Source of the DNA: Catellatospora vulcania
GTDB lineage: Bacteria > Actinomycetota > Actinomycetes > Mycobacteriales > Micromonosporaceae
Length of the DNA stretch: 64,000 nucleotides
Direction of reading: 5' to 3'
Assembly: GCF_009720385.1 (NCBI RefSeq)
Contig: NZ_ML769302.1
Location: 372,001-436,000, forward strand
Positions within the stretch are counted from its first letter, which is position 1, and each line of letters begins with the position of its first letter. The notes beneath the pieces were generated by a model, which ran no database searches, was not told the DNA's origin, and saw only the letters and a program-made list of their open reading frames with translations. Below are positions 23,444 to 31,637 of the stretch, in pieces. Both the position numbers and the translations under genes were made by a program.

Positions 23444-24844
23444 ATGGGCGACGGTCCGCAGCCCGGCGGCAGGTCACGTCCGGTGGCCTGGGTGCTCGCC
23501 GGGCTGCTCGGGGCGTTCCTGGTGGCGCGGTTCGTGATCTGGTCCCGCGGCGTGGTCTTCGTCACCAACGACGCAGGCTCCTACGTCTGGCACGGCGGGC
23601 GCGGCTTCGACCGCGGACCGCTGCTGTCGCTGACCGGCCACGCGCCCCGGCTGTGGGGCACACCCCTGCTGTACGCGCTGCTGCCCGGCGACCCGGCACG
23701 CGTTTTCGCGCAGTGGGCGCTGGGCACCCTCGCCTGGGGGCTGCTGGCGTGGGTGGTCGCCGCGCGCCTGCGCACCGGGCCCGGCAAGATCGTCGGCGCG
23801 GCAGGCATCCTGCTGCTGGCCCTGATGCCGCAGGTCGCCGCCTGGGACTTCACCATCCTGTCCGAGCCGCTGTCGATCACGCTCGGCGTGTCGACCCTCG
23901 CGCTGCTGCTGCAGTGGCTGGCCACCGGCTCGCGGGCCGCTCTGGTCGGGCTGACCGCCACCGCCTTCTGGCTCGTCTTCGTCCGGCCCGAGCTGTGGCT
24001 CGTGGTCGCCGTCGTCGCGCTCGTGCTGGTGGTGCGCGCCTGGCGGGACCGGGCACACCGGCGGCCCCCGGCGCTGGCGTACGGGGCGCTGCTGGTGGCG
24101 ATCACCTGGGTCAACCTGATCACGCCCACCATGAGCCAGACGTACGCCGACCGCAGCTTCGGGCTGACGCTGGAGGAGGCGACGTTCAACTACCGCCTGC
24201 GGATGCAGGTGCTGCCGAATCCCGAGATCGCCACGGTGTACCGGGAACAGCTGGGCATGCCGCGCTGCACCGCGCTGGAGGAGACCGCGAAGCTGGGCGG
24301 CTGGCGGATGACCCGGATCATCTCGGCCTACCTGACCTGCCCGGAGCTGGTCGCGTGGGGGAAGGAGAACGCTCGCAGTTCCGGCTGGCGGTTCGCGCGG
24401 GCCGCGCCGGGCCTGTACGCCCGCGAGACGATGCGCACGCTGCCGCTGGCGCTCGGCGGCGCCACGTACGGCCGCAGCGGGGTCCTGCTGCCCCCGGCCG
24501 TGACCGGGGCCGCCTTCCCCGCCGAGCCCGCCCGGGTGCTGCCCCGGCTGTTCGGCGGCCTCGCGCTGGCCCTGGCCGCCGCGGTCGCGACCGGCGCGTG
24601 GCGGCGCCGCCGCCTGCTCGTCGCGACCGGGGCGGTGCTCGCGCTGGTCAGCATCGCCGCGATCCTCGCCGAGCTGCTGTTCGCGGCCGGGGAGTACGGA
24701 CGGTTCGGCATCCAGGAGGCGATCTGGTTCCGGGTGGCGGTGTGGCTGATCGCGGCGGCAGCGCTGGACACGGCACTGGAGCGCCTGCGTAGACGGCGGC
24801 GGGCGGGTCCGGCCGCACCGGAGTCCACACCCGCCGCCGGTTGA
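23444..24844 (+). CDS. Polytopic membrane protein, GT-C-like
   Basis: 466 residues. ATG 23444 fits the GGAAG at 23434-23438; GTGs at 23438 and 23441 are alternatives. About nine to eleven hydrophobic segments: one near the N-terminus (WVLAGLLGAFLVARFVIW), then an external loop with acidic NDAGSYVW, several helices up to residue about 230, a long hydrophilic loop (about 235-365), and further helices. The overall shape (Asp in the first external loop, helix bundle, soluble insert) is like GT-C glycosyltransferases that use polyprenyl-phosphate sugars, but no diagnostic motif confirms it. Follows the ParA-like gene by 92 bp on the same strand and converges with DUF3151 10 bp later. Confidence 0.55.
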   Translation: MGDGPQPGGRSRPVAWVLAGLLGAFLVARFVIWSRGVVFVTNDAGSYVWHGGRGFDRGPLLSLTGHAPRLWGTPLLYALLPGDPARVFAQWALGTLAWGLLAWVVAARLRTGPGKIVGAAGILLLALMPQVAAWDFTILSEPLSITLGVSTLALLLQWLATGSRAALVGLTATAFWLVFVRPELWLVVAVVALVLVVRAWRDRAHRRPPALAYGALLVAITWVNLITPTMSQTYADRSFGLTLEEATFNYRLRMQVLPNPEIATVYREQLGMPRCTALEETAKLGGWRMTRIISAYLTCPELVAWGKENARSSGWRFARAAPGLYARETMRTLPLALGGATYGRSGVLLPPAVTGAAFPAEPARVLPRLFGGLALALAAAVATGAWRRRRLLVATGAVLALVSIAAILAELLFAAGEYGRFGIQEAIWFRVAVWLIAAAALDTALERLRRRRRAGPAAPESTPAAG

Positions 24845-24854
24845 ACCTGAGCGG

Positions 24855-25262
24855 TCAGGAGTTCAGCGCGTCGAACGCCGAGGGGTCGCAGTCGCGCAGG
24901 AACTGGGCGCAGCGCGCCGCCTCGTCGGCCTCACCGATCTCCGCGGCGGCCACCGAGAGCGCATGCAGGCAGCGCAGGAAACCCTGGTTGGGCTCGTGCG
25001 ACCAGGGCACCGGGCCGTGGCCCTTCCAGCCCGCGCGGCGCAGCTGGTCCAGGCCGCGGTGGTAGCCGGTGCGGGCGAACGCGTACGCCGGAACGGGCTG
25101 CCCCGCGGTCAGCGCGAGTTGGGCCAGGGCTGCCCACGCGGCGCTGTACGTCGGGTGCGCCGCGGCGACCGAGGTCGGGTCGTCGGCGGCGGCCAGCGCT
25201 GCGTCGGCGGCCTCGTCGGCGGGCAGCAGCGTGGCGGGAGGTTCGGGCATCAGGTTCTGCAT
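24855..25262 (-). CDS. DUF3151 family protein
   Basis: 135 residues from ATG 25262. The family pattern is plain: AAAHPTYSAAWAALAQ, YAFARTGYHRGLDQLRRAGWKG, and GPVPWSHEPNQGFLRCLHALS, with a helical, TPR-like texture. Widespread in actinobacteria and of unknown function; in mycobacteria a member lies close to the aldolase gene fba, and here fbaA is 2.1 kb away. Stops converge with the membrane protein gene with 10 bp between. Confidence 0.85.
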   Translation of the reverse strand: MQNLMPEPPATLLPADEAADAALAAADDPTSVAAAHPTYSAAWAALAQLALTAGQPVPAYAFARTGYHRGLDQLRRAGWKGHGPVPWSHEPNQGFLRCLHALSVAAAEIGEADEAARCAQFLRDCDPSAFDALNS

Positions 25263-25337
25263 ACGGACATTCAACCTGGTAGTGGTGCGGATGTCCCCGC
25301 GCTGCGCTGAGGGTTTCGTCACGGGCATACTCGCCTG

Positions 25338-26444
25338 ATGTCTGCTGCTACCCCGCTGGAGATCGAGTCCCTGGAGGAGCTGGCCGAACGGCTGGCCGAG
25401 AAGAGCCTGGCCGGGCTCACGGTGCAGGGGCTGACGATCACCGCCGACCTGTCCCGGATCAAGGTGAAGGACGCGGTCTTCATCGGCTGCACGTTCCCGA
25501 GCCTGGCCGCGGAGGCCGCGCTGGTGCGCCGGGGCGCGCACGTGGTGCCGGTGGCCGACTGGGTGCCGTACCCGACGCACCCGTCGCGCCTCTACACCGC
25601 CGCCGACCTGACCGCGGGCTTCGCCGAGAGCGGCTTCGCCGGCATGTACGACTCCCGGGTGTATCACCACTTCGTCGCCGAGGGCGGCCCGAACGCGGGT
25701 GTCCGCGAAGCGCTGGCCCAGCGGCTGCACGACCACGGCATCGACAACGCGCTGCATGACGCGCTGGCCGAGATCGAGCCCCGGCGGCGCATCGGCATCA
25801 TGGGCGGCCACGCGGAGGTGCGCGGCAGCGACGCGTACCGGATGGCCGCTGCGATCGGCCGCGAGCTGGGCGGCCACGGCCGGCTGGTGATCACCGGCGG
25901 CGGCCCGGGTGTCATGGAGGCCGCGAACCTGGGGTCCTATCTGGCCGCGCACCCGGTGGCGGCGCTGGACGAGGCGATCGGCCGGCTGGCCGCGGAGCCG
26001 GACTTCCACGCCCACGACCCGTACACGAAGACCGCGCTGCACGTGCTGGCCGAGTTCCCGGCCGCGGACCCGTGGGCGGGCGGCCTGTCCGTGCCGACGT
26101 GGCTGTACGGGCACGAACCGGCGAACGTGTTCGCGGGCCAGATCGCGAAGTACTTCTCGAACGCGATCCGGGAGGACGTGATCCTGAAGGCGGCGCGCGG
26201 CGGCATCGTGTTCGCCCCGGGCCGGGCCGGCACCGTGCAGGAGGTGTTCCAGGCGGCGACGAAGACGTACTACGCCACGGACGGGGAGAGCGGCCCGTTC
26301 GTCTTCCTGGGGGTCGAGTTCTGGACCGAGGTCCTACCGGTGACCGGCCTGCTGCGCACCCTGCTCCACGGCGCGGCCCTGGCGGACCTGGTCCACATCA
26401 CCGACGACGTCGACGAGGCCCTGTCCATCCTCTGCGCCCCCTGA
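25338..26444 (+). CDS. LOG-family (lysine decarboxylase-like) Rossmann protein
   Basis: 368 residues. The core from about 150 shows GIMGGHAEVRGSDAYRMAAAIGREL, VITGGGPGVMEAANLG and, near 300, FAPGRAGTVQEVFQAAT, a variant of the LOG phosphoribohydrolase motif PGGxGTxxE in which the second Gly is Arg. Canonical LOG enzymes are about 190 residues; this longer form has an extra N-terminal domain (1-145) and an insert of about 70 residues (200-270). The function may be nucleotide hydrolysis, but cytokinin activation is not implied. Its TGA stop overlaps the first base of the GATC hairpin element at 26443. Confidence 0.75.
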   Translation: MSAATPLEIESLEELAERLAEKSLAGLTVQGLTITADLSRIKVKDAVFIGCTFPSLAAEAALVRRGAHVVPVADWVPYPTHPSRLYTAADLTAGFAESGFAGMYDSRVYHHFVAEGGPNAGVREALAQRLHDHGIDNALHDALAEIEPRRRIGIMGGHAEVRGSDAYRMAAAIGRELGGHGRLVITGGGPGVMEAANLGSYLAAHPVAALDEAIGRLAAEPDFHAHDPYTKTALHVLAEFPAADPWAGGLSVPTWLYGHEPANVFAGQIAKYFSNAIREDVILKAARGGIVFAPGRAGTVQEVFQAATKTYYATDGESGPFVFLGVEFWTEVLPVTGLLRTLLHGAALADLVHITDDVDEALSILCAP

Positions 26445-26517
26445 TCGTCCGACTTGCCTGGCAGACGTGCGTATCTTGAACCGCCGTACGCCCACCTGCC
26501 GGGCAAGTCGACCGATC
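26443..26517 (+). repeat. 75-bp GATC-bounded hairpin element, copy A
   Basis: Starts and ends with GATC. Arms of about 22 bp (GATCGTCCGACTTGCCTGGCAG and CTGCCGGGCAAGTCGACCGATC) pair with three mismatches around a centre containing GTGCGTATCTTG. The reverse complement of 31512-31586 aligns with it without gaps; I count 61 of 75 identical positions. It lies between convergent genes, immediately at the LOG stop codon. Confidence 0.8.
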
Positions 26518-26527
26518 TTGGAACGCC

Positions 26528-26610
26528 GCTGCGCGACCGGACAGAGCCGGCTGATCCCGGCCGCTACGCGACCGGACAGAGCCAGCCGATCCCGGCCGCT
26601 ACGCGACCGG
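26528..26610. repeat. 35-bp tandem repeat at gene 3' end, about 2.4 copies
   Basis: CGCGACCGG recurs at 26532, 26567 and 26602, a 35-bp period, with the intervening ACAGAGCCGGCTGATCCCGG conserved. The third partial copy is the last codons and stop (26599-26601) of the minus-strand gene, so the array looks like a duplication of that gene's terminus extending downstream. Confidence 0.75.
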
Positions 26611-27117
26611 GATGCGGCGCCAGAAGCCGACCGGCAGGTTGACCTCGGGTTCGCCGGTGAGGCCGTTCTCGTCCATCGCGTTGAACAGGGCGATGCGCAG
26701 GTCGCCGAAGAAGAACTCCAGCGCGTGCAGCACGTGCGGGCGCCATGCGGTGGGGCTGATCCGTTCGATGGCGTTGACCCGGGTCAGCGCGCGGCCCCGG
26801 GCCGAGAGGATGGCGGGGTGGGTGTCGGCCCACCAGTCCAGCCGCAGGCCGGGCCAGTCGAGCTGGGCCTGCAGGTCGATGGTGTCCCAGCTGATCGCGC
26901 ACTCGTCGAACTTGCGGTGCGTGATTTCGAGGTTGGCGTCGGGGAAGCCGAACACCACGGGGCCGCCGGTGAACCAGGCCTCGGAGTCCAGGTCCCACAC
27001 CAGCCAGGAGCCGACCAGCGGCTGTCCGATGATCCGGGCGAAGCGGTTGCGGTGCGCCGCCGCCAGGGCACCGGCATCGTGGTGCCAGACCGGGTCGTAC
27101 CCGTCGATGCCCAGCAC
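26599..27117 (-). CDS. Conserved hypothetical protein
   Basis: 172 residues. The start is set to GTG 27117 because AGGAGG (complement of 27125-27130) sits 7 bp before it; a longer frame to 27237 has no such site and a basic, unconserved extension. The sequence is Trp-rich and soluble (GSWLVWDLDSEAWFTGGPVVFGFPD, WDTIDLQAQLDW, HALEFFFGDLRIALFNAMDENGL). No domain recognised. It lies between two hairpin elements (26443 and 27219) and carries a 35-bp tandem repeat at its end. Confidence 0.6.
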   Translation of the reverse strand: MLGIDGYDPVWHHDAGALAAAHRNRFARIIGQPLVGSWLVWDLDSEAWFTGGPVVFGFPDANLEITHRKFDECAISWDTIDLQAQLDWPGLRLDWWADTHPAILSARGRALTRVNAIERISPTAWRPHVLHALEFFFGDLRIALFNAMDENGLTGEPEVNLPVGFWRRIPVA

Positions 27118-27218
27118 GTGCGGACCTCCTGCCCTGAGACGCGGATTCGGACGATCGTACCGATTCCCATCAGCGAAGGCGGGGACGCGGAACGAAACCG
27201 CGCGGCGAAACACGCCGT

Positions 27219-27279
27219 GATCGCGAAATGCGGTCATGATCTGAGGTGGAACCGCAGATCATGACCGCATTCAGCGATC
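27219..27279. repeat. GATC-type hairpin element (GATCGC subfamily)
   Basis: Arms 27219-27243 and 27255-27279 pair over 25 bp with two mismatches (GATCGCGAAATGCGGTCATG against GATCGCTGAATGCGGTCATG). It lies 40 bp beyond the stop of the aldolase gene (27320, minus strand), the position of its terminator. Confidence 0.8.
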
Positions 27280-27319
27280 TTGTGCCAATCCGCGGACCGC
27301 GTCGGCCCGCGTGGCGGAT

Positions 27320-28342
27320 TTACTTGAGGCGGGTGCCGGTGGAGCGCAGGTCCTGGCAGGCCTGAGCGACACGGGCGGCCATGCCGGCCTCGGCGGCCTT
27401 GCCCCACGCGCGCGGGTCGTACTGCTTCTTGTTGCCGACCTCGCCGTCGACCTTCAGCACGCCCTCGTAGTTGCGCAGCATGTGGTCGGCGACCGGGCGG
27501 GTGAAGGCGTACTGGGTGTCGGTGTCGACGTTCATCTTGACCACGCCGTAGTCGAGCGAGTCGCGGATCTCCGACAGCAGCGAGCCCGAGCCGCCGTGGA
27601 AGACCAGGTCGAACGGCTTGTCCTTGCCGTACTTGGCGCCGACCTGCTCCTGGATCTCCTTGAGGATCTCCGGGCGGAGCTTGACGTTGCCCGGCTTGTA
27701 GACGCCGTGCACGTTACCGAAGGTGAGGGCGGTCATGTAGCGGCCCTTCTCACCCAGGCCCAGCGCGGCGGCGGTGGCCAGCGCGTCCTCGACGGTCGAG
27801 TACAGCTTCTCGTCGATCGCGCCGACGACGCCGTCCTCCTCGCCGCCCACGACGCCGACCTCGATCTCAAGGACGATCTTCGCGGCGTGGGTGAGGGCCA
27901 GCAGCTCCTCGGCGATCTGCAGGTTCTCGTCCAGCGGCACGGCCGAGCCGTCCCACATGTGCGACTGGAACAGCGGGTTCTCGCCCCGGGCAACACGCTC
28001 GGCGGAGATCGCGAGCAGCGGGCGGACGAAACCGTCCAGCTTGTTCTTCGGGCAGTGGTCGGTGTGCAGCGCGACGTTGACCGAGTACTTCTTGGCGACC
28101 TCGTGCGCGAACGCGGCGAAGGCGACCGAACCGGAGACCATGTCCTTGATGGTCGGACCCGACAGGTACTCGGCGCCGCCGGTCGAGACCTGGATGATCC
28201 CGTCGCTCTCGGCCTCCGCGAAGCCCTGCAGCGCAGCGTGCAGCGTCTGCGAGGAGGAGACGTTGATCGCGGGGTAGGCGAACGCGCCGGCCTTGGCGCG
28301 GTCGAGCATCTCGGCGTAGACCTCAGGGGATGCGATAGGCAT
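27320..28342 (-). CDS. fbaA: Class II fructose-bisphosphate aldolase
   Basis: 340 residues, normal for the long class IIA form. Starts MPIASPEVYAEMLDRAK. Zinc ligands and active-site stretches: NVALHTDHCPKNKL (catalytic Asp and zinc His), EIEVGVVGGEEDG, FGNVHGVYKPG (second zinc His) and DLVFHGGSGSLLSEI (third zinc His). Cleaves fructose-1,6-bisphosphate to DHAP and G3P. Monocistronic by spacing: 150 bp to the next gene upstream and a hairpin downstream. Confidence 0.97.
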   Translation of the reverse strand: MPIASPEVYAEMLDRAKAGAFAYPAINVSSSQTLHAALQGFAEAESDGIIQVSTGGAEYLSGPTIKDMVSGSVAFAAFAHEVAKKYSVNVALHTDHCPKNKLDGFVRPLLAISAERVARGENPLFQSHMWDGSAVPLDENLQIAEELLALTHAAKIVLEIEVGVVGGEEDGVVGAIDEKLYSTVEDALATAAALGLGEKGRYMTALTFGNVHGVYKPGNVKLRPEILKEIQEQVGAKYGKDKPFDLVFHGGSGSLLSEIRDSLDYGVVKMNVDTDTQYAFTRPVADHMLRNYEGVLKVDGEVGNKKQYDPRAWGKAAEAGMAARVAQACQDLRSTGTRLK

Positions 28343-28492
28343 CTGTGAACGCTCCTAGCGTGCGTGCAGTGACGCGGATGGCCGCGGCGGTGCGCGTCGC
28401 CGCGCCCGATGGCTGCGGGAAGACCGCGATGTCCTCGTTACAGGAGTATTGCCTACGTCACTTGACCTGGCGAATCGGCCCCACCCGCCTCG

Positions 28493-28873
28493 TCAGCCCT
28501 CGTCGCCGTCCGGCACCAGCAGGCTGAGTGCCCAGCTCACGATGCCCATCACGATGGCTCCCCAGAACGCCGGCCAGAACCCGTCGATCTCGAACGGCAG
28601 CTTGAACACGGTCGCCAGCCAGTCCACCAGCAGGAACAGCCCCGCGTTGACGAACAGCGCGAACAGACCCAGCGTGATCACGTAGAAGACGCATCCGAGC
28701 AGGTGGATGACGGGTTTCAGGATCGCGTTGACCAGGCCGAAGATCAGCGAGACCACGATGAGGGTGAGGATGCTGCGCGTGGTGGTCGCGGCGGTGACCT
28801 CGATGCCCGAGACGACCAGGGTGGTGACCCACAGCGCGACTGCGTTGATCACCCAACGGATCAGAAAGCCCAT
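28493..28873 (-). CDS. Small membrane protein, phage holin 4 family-like
   Basis: 126 residues from ATG 28873 (MGFLIRWVINAVALWV); a 19-residue N-terminal extension to 28930 is possible but lacks family character. Four hydrophobic helices (about 3-25, 33-55, 60-82, 98-122) with VNAILKPVIHLLG and FLLVDWLATVF, the pattern of the Phage_holin_4_2/YvlD membrane family. These are chromosomal envelope-stress-related proteins of unknown mechanism, not evidence of a prophage. Confidence 0.75.
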   Translation of the reverse strand: MGFLIRWVINAVALWVTTLVVSGIEVTAATTTRSILTLIVVSLIFGLVNAILKPVIHLLGCVFYVITLGLFALFVNAGLFLLVDWLATVFKLPFEIDGFWPAFWGAIVMGIVSWALSLLVPDGDEG

Positions 28874-28941
28874 ATGGTCATCTTCTACGCTGAAACCCAC
28901 ATCTGCTGGCGAATATCGCAGGCGAGTCATACCGTGAAACG

Positions 28942-29166
28942 ATGACCGAGAACGTGGCAGGGAACGCGTACGCCGACGACGTGCCCGAAGCCGACGCGCT
29001 CGAGCAGTCGACGCCGGTGGATCCCGTGGCGGACGCCGAGGACCTCAACAACGCCCTCCCTGAGGAGCCGCTCGGAGGGCCGGACGAGCCGGTGCCGCCG
29101 GCCTCCGAGTGGGACAAGATCGAGCAGAACGTGGTGGTCGTGCCCGCCGAGGAGGACTACTTCTGA
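28942..29166 (+). CDS. Small acidic hypothetical protein
   Basis: 74 residues, strongly acidic (many Asp/Glu, one Lys, no Arg), no hydrophobic segment, ending PAEEDYF. Probably intrinsically disordered. Its last 10 bp overlap the 3' end of the opposite-strand LCP gene. No strong ribosome site is visible before ATG 28942. The coding potential is moderate. Confidence 0.5.
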   Translation: MTENVAGNAYADDVPEADALEQSTPVDPVADAEDLNNALPEEPLGGPDEPVPPASEWDKIEQNVVVVPAEEDYF

Positions 29167-30185
29167 ATCACCCAGGCCGGGTGCAGCAGGACGAACTCGT
29201 TCATGGTGTCGCCCCGCAACGCCGCGAACAGCTCCGGCGCGACCTGCGGATCAAGCTGCTCGTACGGCCACCCGTCGTAGGTGACCGGCCGGAACGTCGG
29301 CTGACTGACTCCGACGACGTCTGCCGCCTCGACCCGGTCCAGCCGCATCGCCAGACCGAGCAGGCTGAGGTCACCGGTGTGCAGGGTGATCCCCGGCGTG
29401 CTCGCCAGCCGGCTGACCATGCCGAAGTCGCTCAACAGCGCCCGGTCACCGGCCTTCTTCACGAGCCCCAGCAGCACCCGCTGACCGATGCGGTCACGGT
29501 CGTAACCGCCATGGGGCATGCCTTGGCGCTGGCGCACCAGATCCTCCACCTCGGCCCCGGTGTGCTCGCGGCAGCCGGCCGGATAGAACCGCCCGGTGTG
29601 CTGTGACGTCACCCGCTGTGGCAGGCAGAACGGCAGGGGGCCCAAGGCGTCGATCACCGGCCGCAGCGCGGCGAACCCGACCTCGGCCACGGCGTCCACT
29701 CGCACCCCGGTGAGGCGCTCCACCACCTGCCGGGCACCCTGCGCACCGCCGACGGTGTACGCCCCGTTGATCTTGCGTCGGCCTTCGCCGGGGATCTCCA
29801 CGGCGACGTCGCGCTCGATGGAGACCAGGTACGCCGCGCTTCCGTCGGCCGGCAGGTGCACCAGCATGATCGTGTCGGCTCGGGCGTCGCCCATGTCGCC
29901 ACGCTGGTCCAGCCCCAGCAGCAGCAGGTTCAGCGGGCCGGTGGGGGCCGCCGCCACGGAGTCGCTGCCCACCAGCGGGATCGACGGGAGGAGATCGCCG
30001 CGCCAGAGCTGCACCGGAACCGCCAGCGCGAGCGCCATGGCCACCGCAGCGGCCCCGGAGCGGGTCGCCGTGCGGCGGCGGCGACGGCGGGCGGCCAGGG
30101 CGTCGATGGCCCGGCGCAGCGGGTCGAGCGGAGGAGCCTGCTCCTCGTGGCGGGCGAACGCCTCCCGCAGCTCTTCTTCGATCAT
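29157..30185 (-). CDS. LCP-domain membrane protein coupled to ECF sigma factor
   Basis: 342 residues. N-terminal cytoplasmic part of about 45 residues (MIEEELREAFARHEEQAPPLDPLRR, then an RRRRRR cluster), one transmembrane helix (about 44-62), and an external LytR-CpsA-Psr domain: LNLLLLGLDQR, ADTIMLVHLPADG, LVSIERDVAVEIPG, and an arginine-rich motif VRQRQGMPHGGYDRDR. Its ATG overlaps the stop of the sigma gene (ATGA). In that slot one expects an anti-sigma factor; the short charged N-terminus plus helix would suit such a role, with the LCP domain outside. That regulatory idea is inference. Confidence 0.8.
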   Translation of the reverse strand: MIEEELREAFARHEEQAPPLDPLRRAIDALAARRRRRRTATRSGAAAVAMALALAVPVQLWRGDLLPSIPLVGSDSVAAAPTGPLNLLLLGLDQRGDMGDARADTIMLVHLPADGSAAYLVSIERDVAVEIPGEGRRKINGAYTVGGAQGARQVVERLTGVRVDAVAEVGFAALRPVIDALGPLPFCLPQRVTSQHTGRFYPAGCREHTGAEVEDLVRQRQGMPHGGYDRDRIGQRVLLGLVKKAGDRALLSDFGMVSRLASTPGITLHTGDLSLLGLAMRLDRVEAADVVGVSQPTFRPVTYDGWPYEQLDPQVAPELFAALRGDTMNEFVLLHPAWVIQK

Positions 30186-30685
30186 CGGACTCCTCCCAGG
30201 CTCAGCCGCTCCGCCGACTCCCGCAACCGGGTCAGCGCTTTCGAGATGTAACCGCGGGCCGTGCCTACGGTGCAGCCGAGCATCTCGGCGATCTCCCCGT
30301 CCGGCAGGTCCTCGTAGTAGCGCAGCACCAGCGCCGCCCGCTGCTGCCGCGGCAGCGTGGCCAGCAGGGACCAGATGTGGTCGCGGTCCGCGGTGCGCTG
30401 GGCGTGGTCGACGGGTACGGCGACCGCCTCGTCGGCGTCGGGCCGCAGGAACACGCGGCGCAGCCAGGATCCGCGCCGCCAGTCGACATACTGGTTGATC
30501 ATCATGCGCTTGACGTAGCGCTCGGGCGCGTCGGCGCGGGCCACCCTGCGCCAGTTGAGCTGGACGCGGACCATCGTCTCCTGGACGAGGTCCTGGGCCG
30601 TGTGCTGGTCACCCGTGAGCATCACCGCATACCGCGCGAGCGCGCCGAGTCGCGTGTTGACGAATTCCTCGTACGTCACAGCCAC
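30182..30685 (-). CDS. SigE-family (SigE/M-like) ECF RNA polymerase sigma factor
   Basis: 167 residues. Region 2 (ARYAVMLTGDQHTAQDLVQETMVRV, then PERYVKRMMINQYVDWRR) and region 4 (LPRQQRAALVLRYYEDLPDGEIAEMLG, GTARGYISKALTRLRE) are typical of the actinobacterial SigE-type group. It overlaps the membrane LCP gene and probably responds to envelope stress. Confidence 0.92.
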   Translation of the reverse strand: MAVTYEEFVNTRLGALARYAVMLTGDQHTAQDLVQETMVRVQLNWRRVARADAPERYVKRMMINQYVDWRRGSWLRRVFLRPDADEAVAVPVDHAQRTADRDHIWSLLATLPRQQRAALVLRYYEDLPDGEIAEMLGCTVGTARGYISKALTRLRESAERLSLGGVR

Positions 30686-30745
30686 CTCCTCGACTCACAG
30701 GACGTGTCCGGGTGTTCAGAACATTGCCCGGTACTGTTGTGCGGC

Positions 30746-31507
30746 GTGACCGTAGTCGACACTCTCCAGGCCCTGGCCGCGCCCCCGCTGGCCGCCGCCG
30801 ACTTCAATCCCCTGAATCCGACGGACTGGTTGAACCTGTTCGGCCCGGCCGCGCTGTTCGGCGTCTGCTTCATTCTTTTCGCCGAAACCGGCCTGATGGT
30901 CGGTTTCTTCCTGCCCGGTGACTCGCTGCTGTTCATCGCGGGTGTCTTCGCCTCCGGCTTCCTGGAGTCGAAGGGAGTGCAGCTGCCGATCGGCTGGCTG
31001 CTGGTGCTCGGCCCGATCTGCGCCATCATCGGCGCGCAGCTGGGGCACTGGCTGGGTGCGAAGTACGGCCCCCGGATGTTCAACAAGCCCGACTCCCGCC
31101 TGTTCAAGCAGGAGTACGTGCGCAAGGCCGAGCACTACTTCGAGAAGTTCGGCCCGCGCCGCGCCATCGTGCTGGCCCGGTTCATCCCGATCGTGCGCAC
31201 CTTCATGAACCCGGTCGCGGGCGTGCTGGGCATGCCGGCCAGGCAGTTCTTCATCTGGAACGTGGTCGGCGCGATCCTCTGGGTCGACGGCTTCCTGCTG
31301 GCCGGCTACCTGCTCGCCGAGCAGATCATCAAGGCCATCGGCGGCCCCGAGCACATCGACAAGTACATCCTGCCGATGGTGTTCCTCATCGTCGCGATCT
31401 CGCTGATCCCGGTCTTCATCGAGGTCATCCGCGAGCGCCAGGCCAAGAAGCGCGGCCACCACGGCGGCGACGAGACCGTCGTCATGAGCAAGGTCGACAT
31501 CGGCTGA
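30746..31507 (+). CDS. DedA-family membrane protein
   Basis: 253 residues from GTG 30746. Conserved DedA/SNARE-associated core: FAETGLMVGFFLPGDSLLF, GHWLGAKYGPRMF, and RFIPIVRTFMNPVAGVLGM, with about five or six helices; the acidic and arginine residues in these motifs are those required in the family. Likely a lipid scramblase/undecaprenyl-phosphate or phospholipid transporter, by family. Divergent from the sigma operon and followed by hairpin element B. Confidence 0.9.
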   Translation: MTVVDTLQALAAPPLAAADFNPLNPTDWLNLFGPAALFGVCFILFAETGLMVGFFLPGDSLLFIAGVFASGFLESKGVQLPIGWLLVLGPICAIIGAQLGHWLGAKYGPRMFNKPDSRLFKQEYVRKAEHYFEKFGPRRAIVLARFIPIVRTFMNPVAGVLGMPARQFFIWNVVGAILWVDGFLLAGYLLAEQIIKAIGGPEHIDKYILPMVFLIVAISLIPVFIEVIRERQAKKRGHHGGDETVVMSKVDIG

Positions 31508-31511
31508 CCAT

Positions 31512-31586
31512 GATCGCCCGACCTGCCCGGCAGGTGGGCGAAAGACGGTCCAAGATACGCACAGGTGCCTGGCAAGTTCGATGATC
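31512..31586 (-). repeat. 75-bp GATC-bounded hairpin element, copy B
   Basis: Begins GATCGCCCGACC and ends GATC at 31583-31586. The reverse complement matches copy A (26443-26517) at 61 of 75 positions, including CGCCCACCTGCCGGGCA and GTGCGTATCTTG. Located 5 bp after the DedA stop, between convergent genes. Confidence 0.8.
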
Positions 31587-31590
31587 ACGG

Positions 31591-31637
31591 CACATGCGGA
31601 GGGGGTACGGCCATCGGCCGTACCCCCTCCGCATGTG
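31591..31637. terminator. Perfect hairpin terminator
   Basis: 22-bp perfect arms 31591-31612 (CACATGCGGAGGGGGTACGGCC) and 31616-31637 with a 3-nt loop, ending next to the stop codon (31638-31640) of the VWA gene on the minus strand. With element B it forms a double hairpin between the convergent genes. Confidence 0.85.

Noticed and set aside
28493-28873. Prophage remnant suggested by the holin-like family name
   Set aside because: No integrase, capsid or lysis genes nearby; this family is chromosomal in many actinobacteria.
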